Of a stretch of 64,000 bases of DNA, positions 25,010 to 35,769 are shown piece after piece. Origin of the DNA: Malurus cyaneus samueli (lineage: Eukaryota > Chordata > Aves > Passeriformes > Maluridae); assembly GCA_009741485.1 (NCBI GenBank), contig CM019218.1, forward strand, positions 44,039,701 to 44,103,700. Reading direction: 5' to 3'. Position 1 is the first letter of the stretch. The number at the start of each line of letters is the position of its first letter. Made by a program: the position numbers and the translations under genes. Under the pieces are notes generated by a model. That model saw only the letters and a program-made list of their open reading frames with translations. It did not search any database and was not told where the DNA came from.

Positions 25010-25150
25010 AGAATCACGGAACCTTCTGTGTTGGAAGGGACCCACAAGGATCACTGAGCCCAACTCTTAAGTGAATGGCCCATATGGGGATAGAACCTGC
25101 AACTTTGGCATTATTAACACTGTGCTGTCACCAACTGAGCTAATCTCAGG
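25010..25150 (-). repeat. TguSINE1-like retroposon (tRNA-Ile head, CR1 tail)
   Basis: Read on the minus strand, about 25146 down to 25076 follows tRNA-Ile(AAT): an A-box-like ttagctcagttggt, an AAT anticodon (plus-strand ATT at 25113-25115), a B-box-like ggttctatcc (plus 25087-25098) and a 3' ccatatgggcca-type end. It then passes into a CR1-type 3' region ending in ccttccaacacagaaggttccgtgattct-like sequence with the attct terminal word typical of CR1 3' ends. This is the structure of TguSINE1, a songbird SINE mobilised by CR1 enzymes. The copy is diverged, with some CpG sites of the tRNA part mutated, and I see no clear target-site duplication. CR1 insertions often lack one. Confidence 0.8.
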
Positions 25151-25159
25151 CACTTCCTG

Positions 25160-27500
25160 GAAAATGCAGTTCTTTCACAAAGCTTTTAAGCACAGCTGAT
25201 CCCATGTAACTTTTGCATTACTTTGTCACAGACTTTCATCCAGTGAACTCTATGTGGGTCAGTGAAGGAAAAACAGGATTCAGTGATCAGGGTTGCTCTG
25301 TGTTTGCTCTGTTAGAGCACACAAGCAAGAAAATTTTGTTTATTAGTGCTGAGGATGCATTTAAAAGTGGTAAGTACTATCTACAGACAGGTCTTCTATC
25401 ATAACTATTTCACTATCATATAATATTCTTTAAGAGATTTGCAGTTTCTTTCCCCACAATGATAAGAGACTTTTGGAACTAGAGTATGGAAATGTAATGA
25501 AAATATGTGGGTGTGGGGTGGCTCTCTTGAGTGTCTTTTTGATTCCAGTGGCCAATAAATAAGACCTATCTCACAGTTTAGAAAATCCCGTGTGAAGTGA
25601 AAGCCAGAGAGGTGTCAGATCTGTACTCTTACATCATACCAGGTGCTGCCTGTCCTTGGAGGGACATCCTTGGAATGCTGTTGGCCTGGCATACAGCAGT
25701 TCTTATCTGTCCTTGGCTGACATTGTGCAAACAGAGCCACTCAGGCTGTGCTGGGAGAGTTTTCCCCCACGTCTTTTCCATTATTCTCCACCTTTGTCTG
25801 TCCTTAATCCCACAGACACTCACTGTGTGTGACATTTCATTTCCCTCTCCTGCTCTCCATCCCTCCTGTGACCACGATGAGCACTAGTCCTCCAATGACA
25901 TTCTCTGACCCCAAACTGCCTTTTGGGCAGCACAGATGACATGCAAACACCAAATAATAGATGGGCCTTGCCCTGAAAAGACTAGAAAGCTGGAGAAGAT
26001 GTATGAGAAAGCCAAAGGTTGTGATATGGTCACCTTGTCTCTTCTCAGTCCCCTTGTTCCACTGTTGCCCCAGTGATGGTTCACCTTACCATGGTCAGTA
26101 GAAATGTGAATCTAAAGGATTCTTACCCCCGGGGCCAGCCCCTTGCCCCTTGATGGTGTGCTGAGCATGCACATGAGGCTGATAATCCTGCCTTGAGGAG
26201 CTGGTGATCTCTTCAGGTGAACCACAGACACTGGGGTGGGGAGCAGAGCAGCCTCCAAGAGCAGGACAGAGCAGCTCTTAGTGGTATTATGGATTGTTAG
26301 GGTTAATTGTTCCTTCAACCAAAATTGTGGGGATCTTTTGAGGAGAAGGAGGAGGTGATTGGGGGAAGGTGTGGAGAAAGATGGTTATTCAGAGTTTCCA
26401 CAAGAACTAGAGCTGTTAGGAGGAGTTTTAAGAATGGGAGGAGGCCACAAAGAGGGTAAGGAGCCTGAGCAACCATATGGAATAATGGAAGGTGCAGAGA
26501 GCAGACACTGACAGTGTCTAGGGACCCTGGTGATTTCAACTCCCAAGACCAAAGCAGAATATCCTGGAATTATTGAAATAAAGTATAGTAACTGATCTAA
26601 CTAGATTTGCTGGCTTGAAAAATGTTTGGAGGTTTAGAAATTCTCTCTTCTACATGGCAGGAAGTGGGGGGGCTGAAGGGGGTGTGAAGAGAAATCAGAG
26701 ATACTGAAAAAAAACCCCACAACCCACTGATCTCAGAGAATAACATAATTTTTGAGGTTGACAGGAATCTTTGTTCTCACCGAGCTCCTACCATACAAAA
26801 GTTAAGCTTGTGGACTTTGCAAGAGCAGGAAAGGCGATCGAAAAAGCCCTGTCCAGAGCTGCCTCTCCTCTCTGTCCTAATTTGCTTTCAGATCTCGACA
26901 ATTCTGTCTTCAGTACATCCTATTTCACTGCAGTGGGTTTTTTGCTGTGAGCCTGAAGGACAGTGACTTCCATCCAGTTGTCTCTGCAGTTTTCCAAACC
27001 AAAAAAACAACCAACAGAATGAGACCATCAGCTTATCTAAGAGTAGTGAACAGCACTTCACTTTTAAAGCCATCTGTCAAACAGCTGGCTTCAGAAGAAA
27101 AATTTACCAAGCAGGAGTGTGGAAGAACTCCTCGCTGTTGTTTTGTTTTTTCCCTTCCTTTCATCTGGCTAGGATTAAGTATTTTGTTTTTCTCTTCTAC
27201 ATGCATCAACATGCCACCATGGGACTGTATTACTTCATACACAGATGAACAGAAGTGAGAATAAAGAGTTACCAGTGCTCATATGGAACATCAGCTGGGT
27301 TGAGGTAGAAACTGCTCAGGGCTGAAGCAGACGTGTGAGAAGCACAGAACTGTCTCCCAGGCAGGAGAGTGAAGTCAACAGCTTTCTCTGTTTGTTGGGG
27401 TAGAATGTGAAATTTCAGGTCATTCCAGAAGCACGAGGGTGAATTTAGAGAAGTGTTAGAAAATACGGAAGGGAAATTTCGCTGGCTGATTCAAGGTTGG
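25160..27500. other. Unique non-coding stretch, nothing recognised
   Basis: No gene or repeat family is identified. The largest frame is 26947-27258 plus (103 codons), hydrophobic towards its end, with no recognised domain and an overlapping minus-strand frame. Confidence 0.55.
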
Positions 27501-27508
27501 CTTGTTAC

Positions 27509-27582
27509 AAAATCATGGGAATCAGGGCTAGAAAAGAAAACATGTTCTATTAAGTCATTCTATCCGGTCCCTGCAACCAACC
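27509..27582 (-). repeat. Decayed CR1 3'-end fragment
   Basis: On the plus strand the sequence aatcatgggaatcagggct, followed about 40 bp later by tcattctatccggtccctgca, follows the reverse complement of an old CR1 3' end (aatcatagaatcagggctggaagggacc...tcatctagtccggtcccctgc). The element would therefore be on the minus strand. The middle is poorly preserved. This type of CR1 end is shared with non-avian sauropsids and predates modern bird CR1 activity. Confidence 0.55.
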
Positions 27583-27589
27583 AGTGACG

Positions 27590-28130
27590 CTTCCTCCCAT
27601 GGGCTTTCCAGGCAAGGTTAACCCTTAGAGAATAATGAATGATCATTGCTGAAGCATAAAAGGAAATTGGCTTCTCGATTTCTCCTCCCTCACTGCCCTG
27701 GAAAGGTATCCTTTTGCCTTTCTGATTCACATGTCCTCTGCACTTCCCACCTTGCTGAGAGCCCTCAGACTGATATCTTCTCCCAACTCAAAAAAAACAC
27801 AGGTCAAGGAATACTGGTATCAGAAAAACCAAAGATTTAGGAGGCGACTTCAAAGATAGAGGGTCAGAGAAGTTCTTAATCCCTTAAGAGAGTTGTTTCT
27901 TTTTTTTCCTTCTCTAAAGAAAGCTCCTTCCTGCCCCCCTACCTGACTTTGCAAACACTTAGCAAAGATGATGATTTACCAGTTGTTATCTAACTTGGAG
28001 CTGTCAGTTTCCTGAGGACGAAGGCCCAGTGCACAACACGACAACAAGGTCTTACAATTAACTGCAAAGTCCCTTGACACTGCAGCATTCCAGCACAGCA
28101 GGCTGGAAAATGTGTTGTAGCTCCGTATAA
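27590..28130. other. Unique non-coding stretch
   Basis: No gene or repeat is recognised. A short T-rich run lies near 27900-27910. Frames are under 90 codons. Confidence 0.6.
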
Positions 28131-28133
28131 ATT

Positions 28134-28199
28134 GAAGGGGGGAGAAAAGGGGGAAAAAAAAAAAAAAAAAGAAAAAAAAAGAAAAAAAAAAAGAAGAAA
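28134..28199 (+). repeat. 66-bp pure purine tract (G-rich then A17/A9/A11)
   Basis: Every base from 28134 to 28199 is A or G: a G6/G5 segment with an interposed A-run, then A17, G, A9, G, A11 and short AG steps. Uninterrupted purine-pyrimidine tracts of this length can adopt triplex (H-DNA) structures under supercoiling and are prone to length change. Whether this one forms such a structure is not shown by sequence alone. Confidence 0.9.
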
Positions 28200-29340
28200 C
28201 GTAATGAATTAAATATGGAAATGAATAATACACTCAAGTACAATCTCCTCTGTTTCATCTTGGCATTCAATTCCATTTATTTTATATTGTCCCTGCATGA
28301 TCAACTTGCACAGATTTATGTGTAGTGAATGTGGAACTGTTTTGTTAAGATTATCCAAAATAAAGCTGGAGGCTCAGCCATGGAGGAAGAGAATAGGAAG
28401 GGTTGTACGGCTTGGGGAGGCTTAAGAAGCAGCCCAAGAACAGAGGGAAGCATGTAATGCTGCCATTTGTTGCGGGATAATTGTAAGGATGCACCAACTG
28501 CCACTGAAAGAAATGCCTTTAGGTTTTGCTAGACCACTGGTTCGAACAAAGGACAGATCCCAGTCGTCAGAGCTGCTTCTTCAGGCTGACATTATTTTAG
28601 TGTTTATGAGGATATCTAAATCACAAAATGAAGTCTGAGGTTTTCAGAAGAATGTAGAGCTTCTGTGGTGAAGACTGAGGCTGAAGTAATGGAGCTGTCG
28701 ACTCTCGCCCTCCATATGTGACTTCTACTGCTTTGACATAAAGATGTGCAGCTTGGTCTTCCTCCTCTTCTTAATATCCCCTTATTTCTACTGTAGGCTT
28801 CTTTTTCTTTGATCCCTAGGTAAGAGCAGGCTGTGGTGAATCTGTGTTTTTCCTCTGGGGTGTAGTTGCAAAGTGTTTTTATAGGAACTGCTGTGGAGTG
28901 AATGCTTTATGAAGTGTATTGATCCAAGAACAGGTTAACTTTAGCTGATGAGTTACCATGCATCAGCTGCTCTGCAGTAACTGTCCAAACACATGCTTTT
29001 AAACCTAAGCACTGCCATATAATCGTGTGTGCCAAAGTGCTAAAATGTCAATTTGTGTCTGACAAACTCCAAATGTTTTGTGATTTCATGACATGTCTAG
29101 TATTAACTACCCGCACAGTGAGGAAATCGTGTCCTGCTTCACAGTTGCATTTGTTTTATATCAGCCTGAATTCCCTCTGAATCTTTTTGTGTCTATTGGT
29201 GAAAGACTTGAAAAGCCTATAAGGAGTCTTTTCCATGAAAAGTACCTAAATACAAAATCAAGTCACATTTTGACTAATTGCAGCAGATTAAAGGCTTATA
29301 GCATTACAAGACTTCTCTCTTGCAAGATCATTTTTGTGGC
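28200..29340. other. Unique non-coding stretch, nothing recognised
   Basis: No supported gene or repeat. A plus-strand frame at 29093-29356 (87 codons) runs into the start of the CR1-like relic and matches nothing I know. Confidence 0.55.
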
Positions 29341-29345
29341 TTTGC

Positions 29346-30010
29346 TTGAATGCTAAGATGTCCATAACTTTCCTGAACTGGGGATGCCAAGACAAGATAT
29401 AATTCTTCTAACGAGTTTAATAGTGGCCAGCTCAGGGACAAAACCACTTCCCTGTTTCAACTTGGTAAATGCTTTTTTTCACACCTGAGTATCATATTGG
29501 TCATCAAACACCACGCTGAGATCTCATGCTGAGGTGGTTAATTTTGATGTTCTTTATGCACAGATTTGCAAGACGTATTTTTCACCCTGAATATAGGGTC
29601 TTGGCTTCAGCCCTTCAAACTTCAGTCAGATTTCCCTGCTGGAGGCGCTGTATTTTTTCATTGACTGTAGAGGAAGCGCAGGCCAACTCTGCTCCTACTT
29701 TAAATGCCTTTTAGGGGCAGGAGATGGGTGGAGTTGGATCTGAACCTTTGTTGCCAGGTGTGATAAGTTTCACTTGGCTCTAGTAAAATGCACATATTGC
29801 ATTGTGATAATTTAACAAAGTACTTCTTGTACACCCCTGCCCCAGCCTTTTCTCTTTCTTCTTTACTATCTCAGTAACTTGTACACTACTTTCAAATCCC
29901 ACTATCAGAGATTTTGTGCCATCTAGATTATTACTGAAAGTATAAACCAGTTTTCGAAAGCATGTTGCTAATAATGGTCCCATTCACGATAATACCTCCC
30001 AGTTAATGTA
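29346..30010 (-). repeat. Strongly decayed CR1-like LINE body
   Basis: The plus strand tracks the reverse complement of the CR1 3' coding region in order. First comes tgtccataactttcctgaactggggatgcc, resembling the 'tgtccttcttgaactgtggtgccc' block. Then follow an acttccctg...ggtaaatgc block and, towards 29900-29990, ttttgtgccatctagattattactgaaagtataaa, which resembles the 'tcattaatgaaaatattgaa' block. The intervening 29530-29880 is less convincing. No reading frame survives. Orientation is minus. It may belong to an old CR1 or L3-like group rather than to avian CR1 subfamilies. Confidence 0.5.
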
Positions 30011-30019
30011 TGGTAACAA

Positions 30020-33000
30020 CTGTGTGTTGGAAGCTGTCATTGAAACACATGTTGGTAGGTCTGGTACCTGTCTTACTATTTCCGTGTGCTGCAAAGTGTT
30101 CGTGTCTTAACTAAGATCTCATGAGATATCAAATTACGTGCCTTGGAGCAAAACAAATACCCTCTACAAATGCCATTGCTTGTACAGAGATAAACCTTTG
30201 TTCCAAGAAAGGTGACAGTCTGTGCATCTCATGAGTACCAGAGCAATTCCACACCTCTGTAGCTCTGTTTCTAAGAGAAATTGAATTTGCTGGCAACTGA
30301 GGTTTAGCAAAAGCCCCATGGCAAACCTCTGGAACTCGAATTTACTGCCTTTATTCCCCACAGGACATGTTGGCATTCGTGTCCTGTTGTTGTTGGCCAA
30401 CATCTCCTTAGTGGTCCATATCTTGCATTTCAAAGAATGTGATCCCTTCTTTGAGGAGGTATCATATTTCCTTGAAATCAAAGACTGTTCCTCTCTCAAG
30501 GTCTCGAAAAGTTCAGCCCACACTTCAGACGTTTGTGTGACCTACCACAATTCCCAAAGCTGAGGGATTTTCTTATTTAATTCCAGATACTCAGTGCAGG
30601 ACGGGTTGGCAGAGGACAACCTCGGAGGGCAGTTTGCTCCCTCTAATCAGTGCTGGATATATTTTGTCTTGTGCAGTGCCATCACCATTCTTCAAATCGA
30701 TACACAGACAATAAGGAGTTACCCATGTGTCATTTGTCACATCTTGTCGCTCTTGGAACCCATCTTCCCATCTTCTCAGGGTTTGCCTGCTTCTCTCTGT
30801 TGTGTGTAATTCTTCTTGCTGAGGGCCTTGGGAAAGGGACCTGTGATGATTTTTTTCTTATTGTAATTGTGAGGGCCCATTAAGTTGCAGACCTCCTCTA
30901 GTACTGAGTACATAATAAACAATGCTAATTCTTTTCACTCAAAAACTCAAATCTGCAGATTCTTAAGAGAGAGAATAGTGTCAATGCAATCGCAAAAGTG
31001 CACATCATCACCAGATGGAAATCAATACATGGCATCACTGTGAGAATCCACATGGTAGCATTTGTCAGTAATTCTCTTCCAGTCTGTCAGCACAGTAGTC
31101 CATCACACAAACAGGAGGAGCATGTTGTGGGTTTATGTATTTGAACCTCTCTGGGGACTCAACTAATATAAAAAGCGTTGCCACCAGAGGCCTCTTCTGC
31201 ACTTAACGAAAGGAAATACATTTTCCTTCATTCTCTCCTTGAGCTTGTGGGGGCTTGGACTCACAGAGCATAGCTACGCTCCTCTTTTGCGGATAGCAGC
31301 GCCGCAAGAGTTAGTGGCAACCGTGATAACAGGCTCCTACCCCTGCAGGCTGAGCTAGGACCAGGCTCTTGGTTCACGTTGGCAGCATCTACGCAAAACT
31401 TTCACACCAAGCCTGCAAATCCAGGCACTGGAGCACTGGGATGATGTTGCCCATGCCCATGGACGTCCAGGCCTTGCACCGAGCTCCCGTGCTCCATCCC
31501 TTGGAGCAGAAATAACAGCAACACGTATCGGCCCATTGGGCCACAGCAAGGGCACGAGTGCTTAGCCAGCCATGGGCACACAGCAACAGGGAGATGTTCT
31601 GGCAGCCCACAGCGTGTTAGGCAGCCATCTTTCCCCACTGGTCTCCAGTGGGAGCTCTCCACAAGGTGGCAATGTAACACCACACATCCCACCATTTCCT
31701 CTGGCACATGACTCCTGGTTGACGTTTCCCTCATCCCAAGGGTGGTGCCCTCGGTTCGGTGCACCCACTGCTGGCATGAAGGAAAGCCCAGCTCCCACTG
31801 AGATGGGCACAGGGGATCTTCCTGATGGTTCCCTGCCAGCTCGTCAGGGACAGAGAGCTAAGTCTGACTCTGTGGCTTTGATACTACTTGTTGGCCATGG
31901 GAAAAGACAAAGCATGAGCTTATGGAATCACCAGGCTTGGAGAAGTACGGTCATGCTCTGTGGCCAAAATGGCAGACTTTTAAGAGGCCAAATCTAGTAT
32001 CTTTATCTTACTGAATCACACTTAATTGAAAAAAATTATCCTGCTGCAATATGTAGGATATCTGTGAAGCACGAGATGATCTTGACGTGAATGAGCAAAC
32101 CAAAAAATGTCGGTCCTAGCTGATACCTGCTTCCCATTAGTTTAAAAGCAGCCAGGAAACATTTAAGTTGAAAATGAGATGTGATCGTTATTAGCTTGCT
32201 TATATCTGCTTAAATCTAGCAGCAGTAACAAAAGAAATAAAAATGATAGATACGTAACACTAGCTTCCTTCTACACCACAGGCCAGGATTTTGTGAATTA
32301 TCCCCAGATTTCAGTACCTCCCCTCCAGCTTCTGTTCTGTCTCTTACAATAAAGATTTGCTTGCCAATTTCTTTGAACAGGGGAAGTGAGCCAAGCCAGT
32401 CCTGGAAGGGGTTGAGCTGTGTTTGTTGTGCTATGTTTTGGGAAGCCCTTTTTTGATATGTGCCAATGTACTTTGTCCCCCTTAAGCCTCCTTATCCTTG
32501 TGGGGGGTCTCTGTCCTTTAGCTGATGCCTTGAGAAACCCTCTCAGAAAATCTAGGGCAGCTCAGGGTGGAAGTGGGAAGGATGCTTTGTCAGCTCCTTA
32601 CAGGGAAAGGGCTCTGTCTAAAGCTGAAATGTCCTGCAGCTGCTGGGCAGTTGTGTTGCCTTCTGCAGCACCAGGTACTGGTCATGGATGTCAAGAGGAG
32701 AGCAGATTAGATGGATCCAATGAACTCATCTGGTATGGCAGGCTTTAAGCAGTTTGAAGCCTACAAGGGCATTTCCATTTCCAAACCACAAATTATTTCC
32801 AGAAACTGGGAAACAAGAGGAGGGAAACAAGAGGAAGGAAAGCTTGCACATGGCAAGCTCAACAGAGAAGAAAAATCCTTTGCAATGAAGTCATTGGACA
32901 GAAAGTAAGCTGCCCACAAGCCCTTTTACCAGAAGAGTTTGGATCGAGAGGCCAGTGAATAGGAGAATTATACAGACGCAGTATATGAACTGTCTGGACA

Positions 33001-33540
33001 ATAAAGAAGTCTTGTCCATGGGTTGGTCTCAAAACTTCCACTGAAGCCTTTAATGCATGAGTCAGTCCCAGAGAAGATTGGTATATATTACCAGAGCTAG
33101 ATTAGAGGAAAGGTGGAACTTTTCACAGAAAATAGTTAACGCTTTGCCTAATCAGGCTTGCTAAACTTTGCTTAACTTGTGCAATGATTCCTGGCTCCTC
33201 CATATGGCCTTCACCTTTGAGTACTATTGATTAACAAATACCTAGTTTGCCATATGATCTGAATTCCTTTTAAACACCTTTCTCCCCTTTATTCAATGGA
33301 GTCTGTTGTTTTAACCCTTTGACTGGGAATTTACTCACTCAGTAGGTGGCTGGTACCTCTTCTGAAAAGCTTTGTGTTAAGGAAGCAAGTGAGAGAGACT
33401 GAAGACTCTGTCAATGAAAGCCAAACCCTTTTGAACTGTTTAGGCTCTGAACTCTTTGTGCTGTGGTAGGATCTAGTAGGAATTCTTCAGCTAAGAGAGG
33501 GGGGCCTGCTCTGTGAGACACAGGACCAGCACAAAAATGG
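30020..33540. other. Unique non-coding stretch
   Basis: No supported gene. A plus-strand frame at 30318-30563 begins just before an ...ccccacag acceptor-like word, and a minus-strand frame covers the same bases (119 codons); neither resembles a known protein. A TATA-like tataaaaag lies near 31169. At 31355-31810 frames are open on both strands with scattered CpGs. A 14-15 bp near-tandem word (gggaaacaagagga) is doubled at about 32806-32835. Confidence 0.5.
31634..31672 (+). promoter_or_regulatory. Perfect hairpin next to a CTCF-like site
   Basis: An exact inverted repeat, cccactgg-tct-ccagtggg, occupies 31634-31652. Seven bases later CCACAAGGTGGCAA (31659-31672) matches the remembered CTCF core (CCASYAGRKGGCRS) at 12 of 14 positions. 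CTCF binds insulators and loop anchors. A single near-match in 64 kb is not rare, so occupancy is unproven. Confidence 0.3.
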
Positions 33541-33549
33541 GAGGGCTGC

Positions 33550-33725
33550 TTCTGCTCTAAAGAGCTGCAGCCTGAATAGAAAACACAAAGAGCGGGAGGA
33601 AAACTAGAGGCACAAAGAAAAGAGATTACTTGGCCAAGATTGAACAGTAAATCAGTGGCAAAACTTCGAAGAGTTCCCTTGAGTCCTAATCTGGTGACCT
33701 TTCCAGTGGGGCAGGCTGCCTCTGG
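33550..33725 (-). repeat. MIR/CORE-SINE relic, well preserved (amniote MIR type)
   Basis: In antisense this contains successive recognisable blocks: ctgctctaaagagctgcagcctgaatagaa (matching 'ctgccctgaagagctcacagtctaaataga'), then actagaggcacaaaga...gattacttggccaagattgaacagtaaatcagtggcaaa, then gagtcctaatctggtgacctttccagtgggg...gctgcctct. The order and spacing match an inverted MIR of the type found in birds and reptiles, including its longer 3' part. The central CORE domain is the best kept. Element orientation is minus. Confidence 0.75.
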
Positions 33726-33729
33726 CTTT

Positions 33730-34145
33730 TCACTGAAGTGTGCAAAGCGTTGGCTTTTGATTTACAAATAGATTCAAGCATACAGCACCTTATGCCAAAA
33801 AACTTCAGCACAAAGTTAACATTGCCTAATGGTGTCTCGTACTGTTCCAGAATGCATAGAGGATTAATCCTCAGCACAATATGAAAAAAATTAAGGCAAA
33901 TTTAAAATTCTGCAAAGTAGGAAATATTGGTACACTGTGAAAATAACCTTAATTCTTGCCTCTTCCAGAATTGCTGCTGTATTTGCTCATACAGACCGAA
34001 TCTCAGGGAAAATTCAAGAAACGAGGCACGTGAAAGCATCCAGTACAGATTAATATTGTCTTTGTCAGAGCATATCCCATCATGAGAGATGGAACAGGCA
34101 GCAGAGAGTTCTCTTAAGTTTCTTCACAGCCACTTCCTGTAAGTT
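33730..34145. other. Unique non-coding stretch
   Basis: No gene or repeat is recognised between the MIR relic and the CR1-end fragment. Confidence 0.6.
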
Positions 34146-34149
34146 CACA

Positions 34150-34210
34150 AACTTTAAAGCCAGGAAGACCTCCCTAGAATGTCTGACCTTATCTATAACA
34201 ACTTTCAGAC
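34150..34210 (-). repeat. Decayed CR1 3'-end fragment (old sauropsid type)
   Basis: The plus strand reads ctttaaagccaggaagacct, then ctagaatgtctgaccttatctataaca. This tracks the reverse complement of a CR1 3' end common in turtles and crocodilians (tttaaggccagaagggacc...tctagtctgacctcctgtataaca). The element lies on the minus strand; outer boundaries are not visible. Confidence 0.5.
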
Positions 34211-34214
34211 TCCT

Positions 34215-35640
34215 TTTAATTCCTCTGTATTGAGCCAAATGTACTGAGACCATCCACAACATCATCAGCAAAGGCACATGTTCAGATCTGGAGTGCTGGA
34301 GCAGTTGCAGACAGAGATCCTATTGTCTGGGGGCCTTGGCTCTGCTCCTCCCCTGCACAGTCACCACAAGGTTGGCTTGCTAACCTTGGCATCCTCAGCA
34401 GAGAGGATGCATTTTGGGATGTTGAAGCATGCTGCTTTGGGAGTGCTCAGAATAGTGCACCTAAAACTGGAAAGTGATGCTCCGTTTTATCTATAGCAGA
34501 GCTGGGATTCCTCCAATACCTGGGTGAATTTAATCCAGTGCCCCTTTTCCTTTTGGGGCAAAAGGGGTCTAGCAGTGACGCAAATAGGCTGCAGTTTAGA
34601 AAACAGTTTGGCTCTTGAGGCCTTGCCATCCTTCCCCTTCCACCAGCAAGGTGCTAGCAGCTCAACTTCCAACATCAAGAGCAAATCAATACATTTATTT
34701 AGTCAGGATGCTTTCCCACAGAGGGAAAGGGCTAGTAGGGGTCTGTAAACCCAGCAGCACCCACAGAGATGCTCTCAGCTGCAAGGGACGAGGAGCTGGT
34801 AGGGTGGTCAGTGCTCCCTTTACGGCAGTGAAGGACTAGGTGGCACCCCCAAATCTCCCTTGGACCTTGCTGAAAGCATCGAAGCCCCATATATTCTTCA
34901 GCTCCTCACTTAGCAACATTTCTCCCTTTGCCTGTCTTACTTATTCAGCTTATAAGCGATTTGGGCAGAGCCTGGTGCTCACTCCATATGCTCTGGGTGT
35001 TACATTTAAGTATAAGATGCTCAAGTCTGGTATGCTGTGTGTATGAACCCTGATTTTATTGAGCTGGGAGGAAGAAAAATCCTGTTTTCTCATCTGCAGC
35101 ATACCTAACTCTTGTTACCCAGTAAGTAAGTGCTGGGTAGGGAGAGCTCAGGCTCTTGTGTCATTTAATCATGTTTGATATTATAGCCCAGTGAAATGTT
35201 TATGGGGGACCATTTATTAGATGTCTTTTCCCTCTACGTGCTCAGATGCTTTGAGGAACTTCCTGAATTTACCCCTGTGCAACACTCAGTTGAATCATTG
35301 CTCCAGACAAGTTTCAGCCCCAGATTAATAAAAACTTGAGTCCAAACATGATTCACTTATTTGACTGGATGCTGAAAGTCTTGTGCCTGGACAAGGGCAG
35401 CTATTTTTATCTTTCTTAAAAAGAAGAAATAGCAAGTTAGGGAGAGGAAATAATGTACAATGGATGGCAGTCACGAGTTACTTGTGTAACAGACAATATC
35501 TTTGCAGAGCTTCCATGACCCTGGGGCTAAAATCCAGACACCAAAGAGAAAGTGGCTGAAAGGGGTCACCTGTGCAGCCTACCCATCTGGAGTGGTCCCA
35601 TCTGGTCCTCATCCCTCACACCCCAGGACTTGTCAGTCAT
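34215..35640. other. Unique non-coding stretch, nothing recognised
   Basis: No repeats or genes are identified. Open frames reach 74 codons, mostly as opposite-strand pairs. Confidence 0.6.
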
Positions 35641-35649
35641 GACATGGTT

Positions 35650-35765
35650 TCATTTTGTCCATCCTGCAGTGATGCACCATCCCCGTGTCACGGTGGGAAC
35701 TGAGGCACAGGCCAGATGAAATGTCTTGCCCTGTGATTAGTGGGAGGCAGACTCCATTTGTAATG
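35650..35765 (-). repeat. MIR/CORE-SINE relic
   Basis: The plus strand contains ggtgggaactgaggcacagg, then aaatgtcttgccctgtgattagtgggaggcag. This is the inverse of the MIR core (ctgccactta...gtgtgaccttgggc...cctcagtttcc). It is preceded by a degraded version of the 'attatccccattttacagatg' block. Orientation is minus and divergence is high. Confidence 0.6.
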
Positions 35766-35769
35766 TTTT

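Noticed and set aside
25076..25146. tRNA-Ile gene on the minus strand
   Set aside because: The tRNA-like part is diverged in the A box, B box and acceptor region, has lost the expected 5' end, and continues directly into CR1-type sequence. It is the head of a SINE and not a functional tRNA gene.
31169..31177. TATA box at tataaaaag
   Set aside because: There is no GC-rich or CpG context upstream and no recognisable exon downstream; AT-rich words of this kind are frequent.
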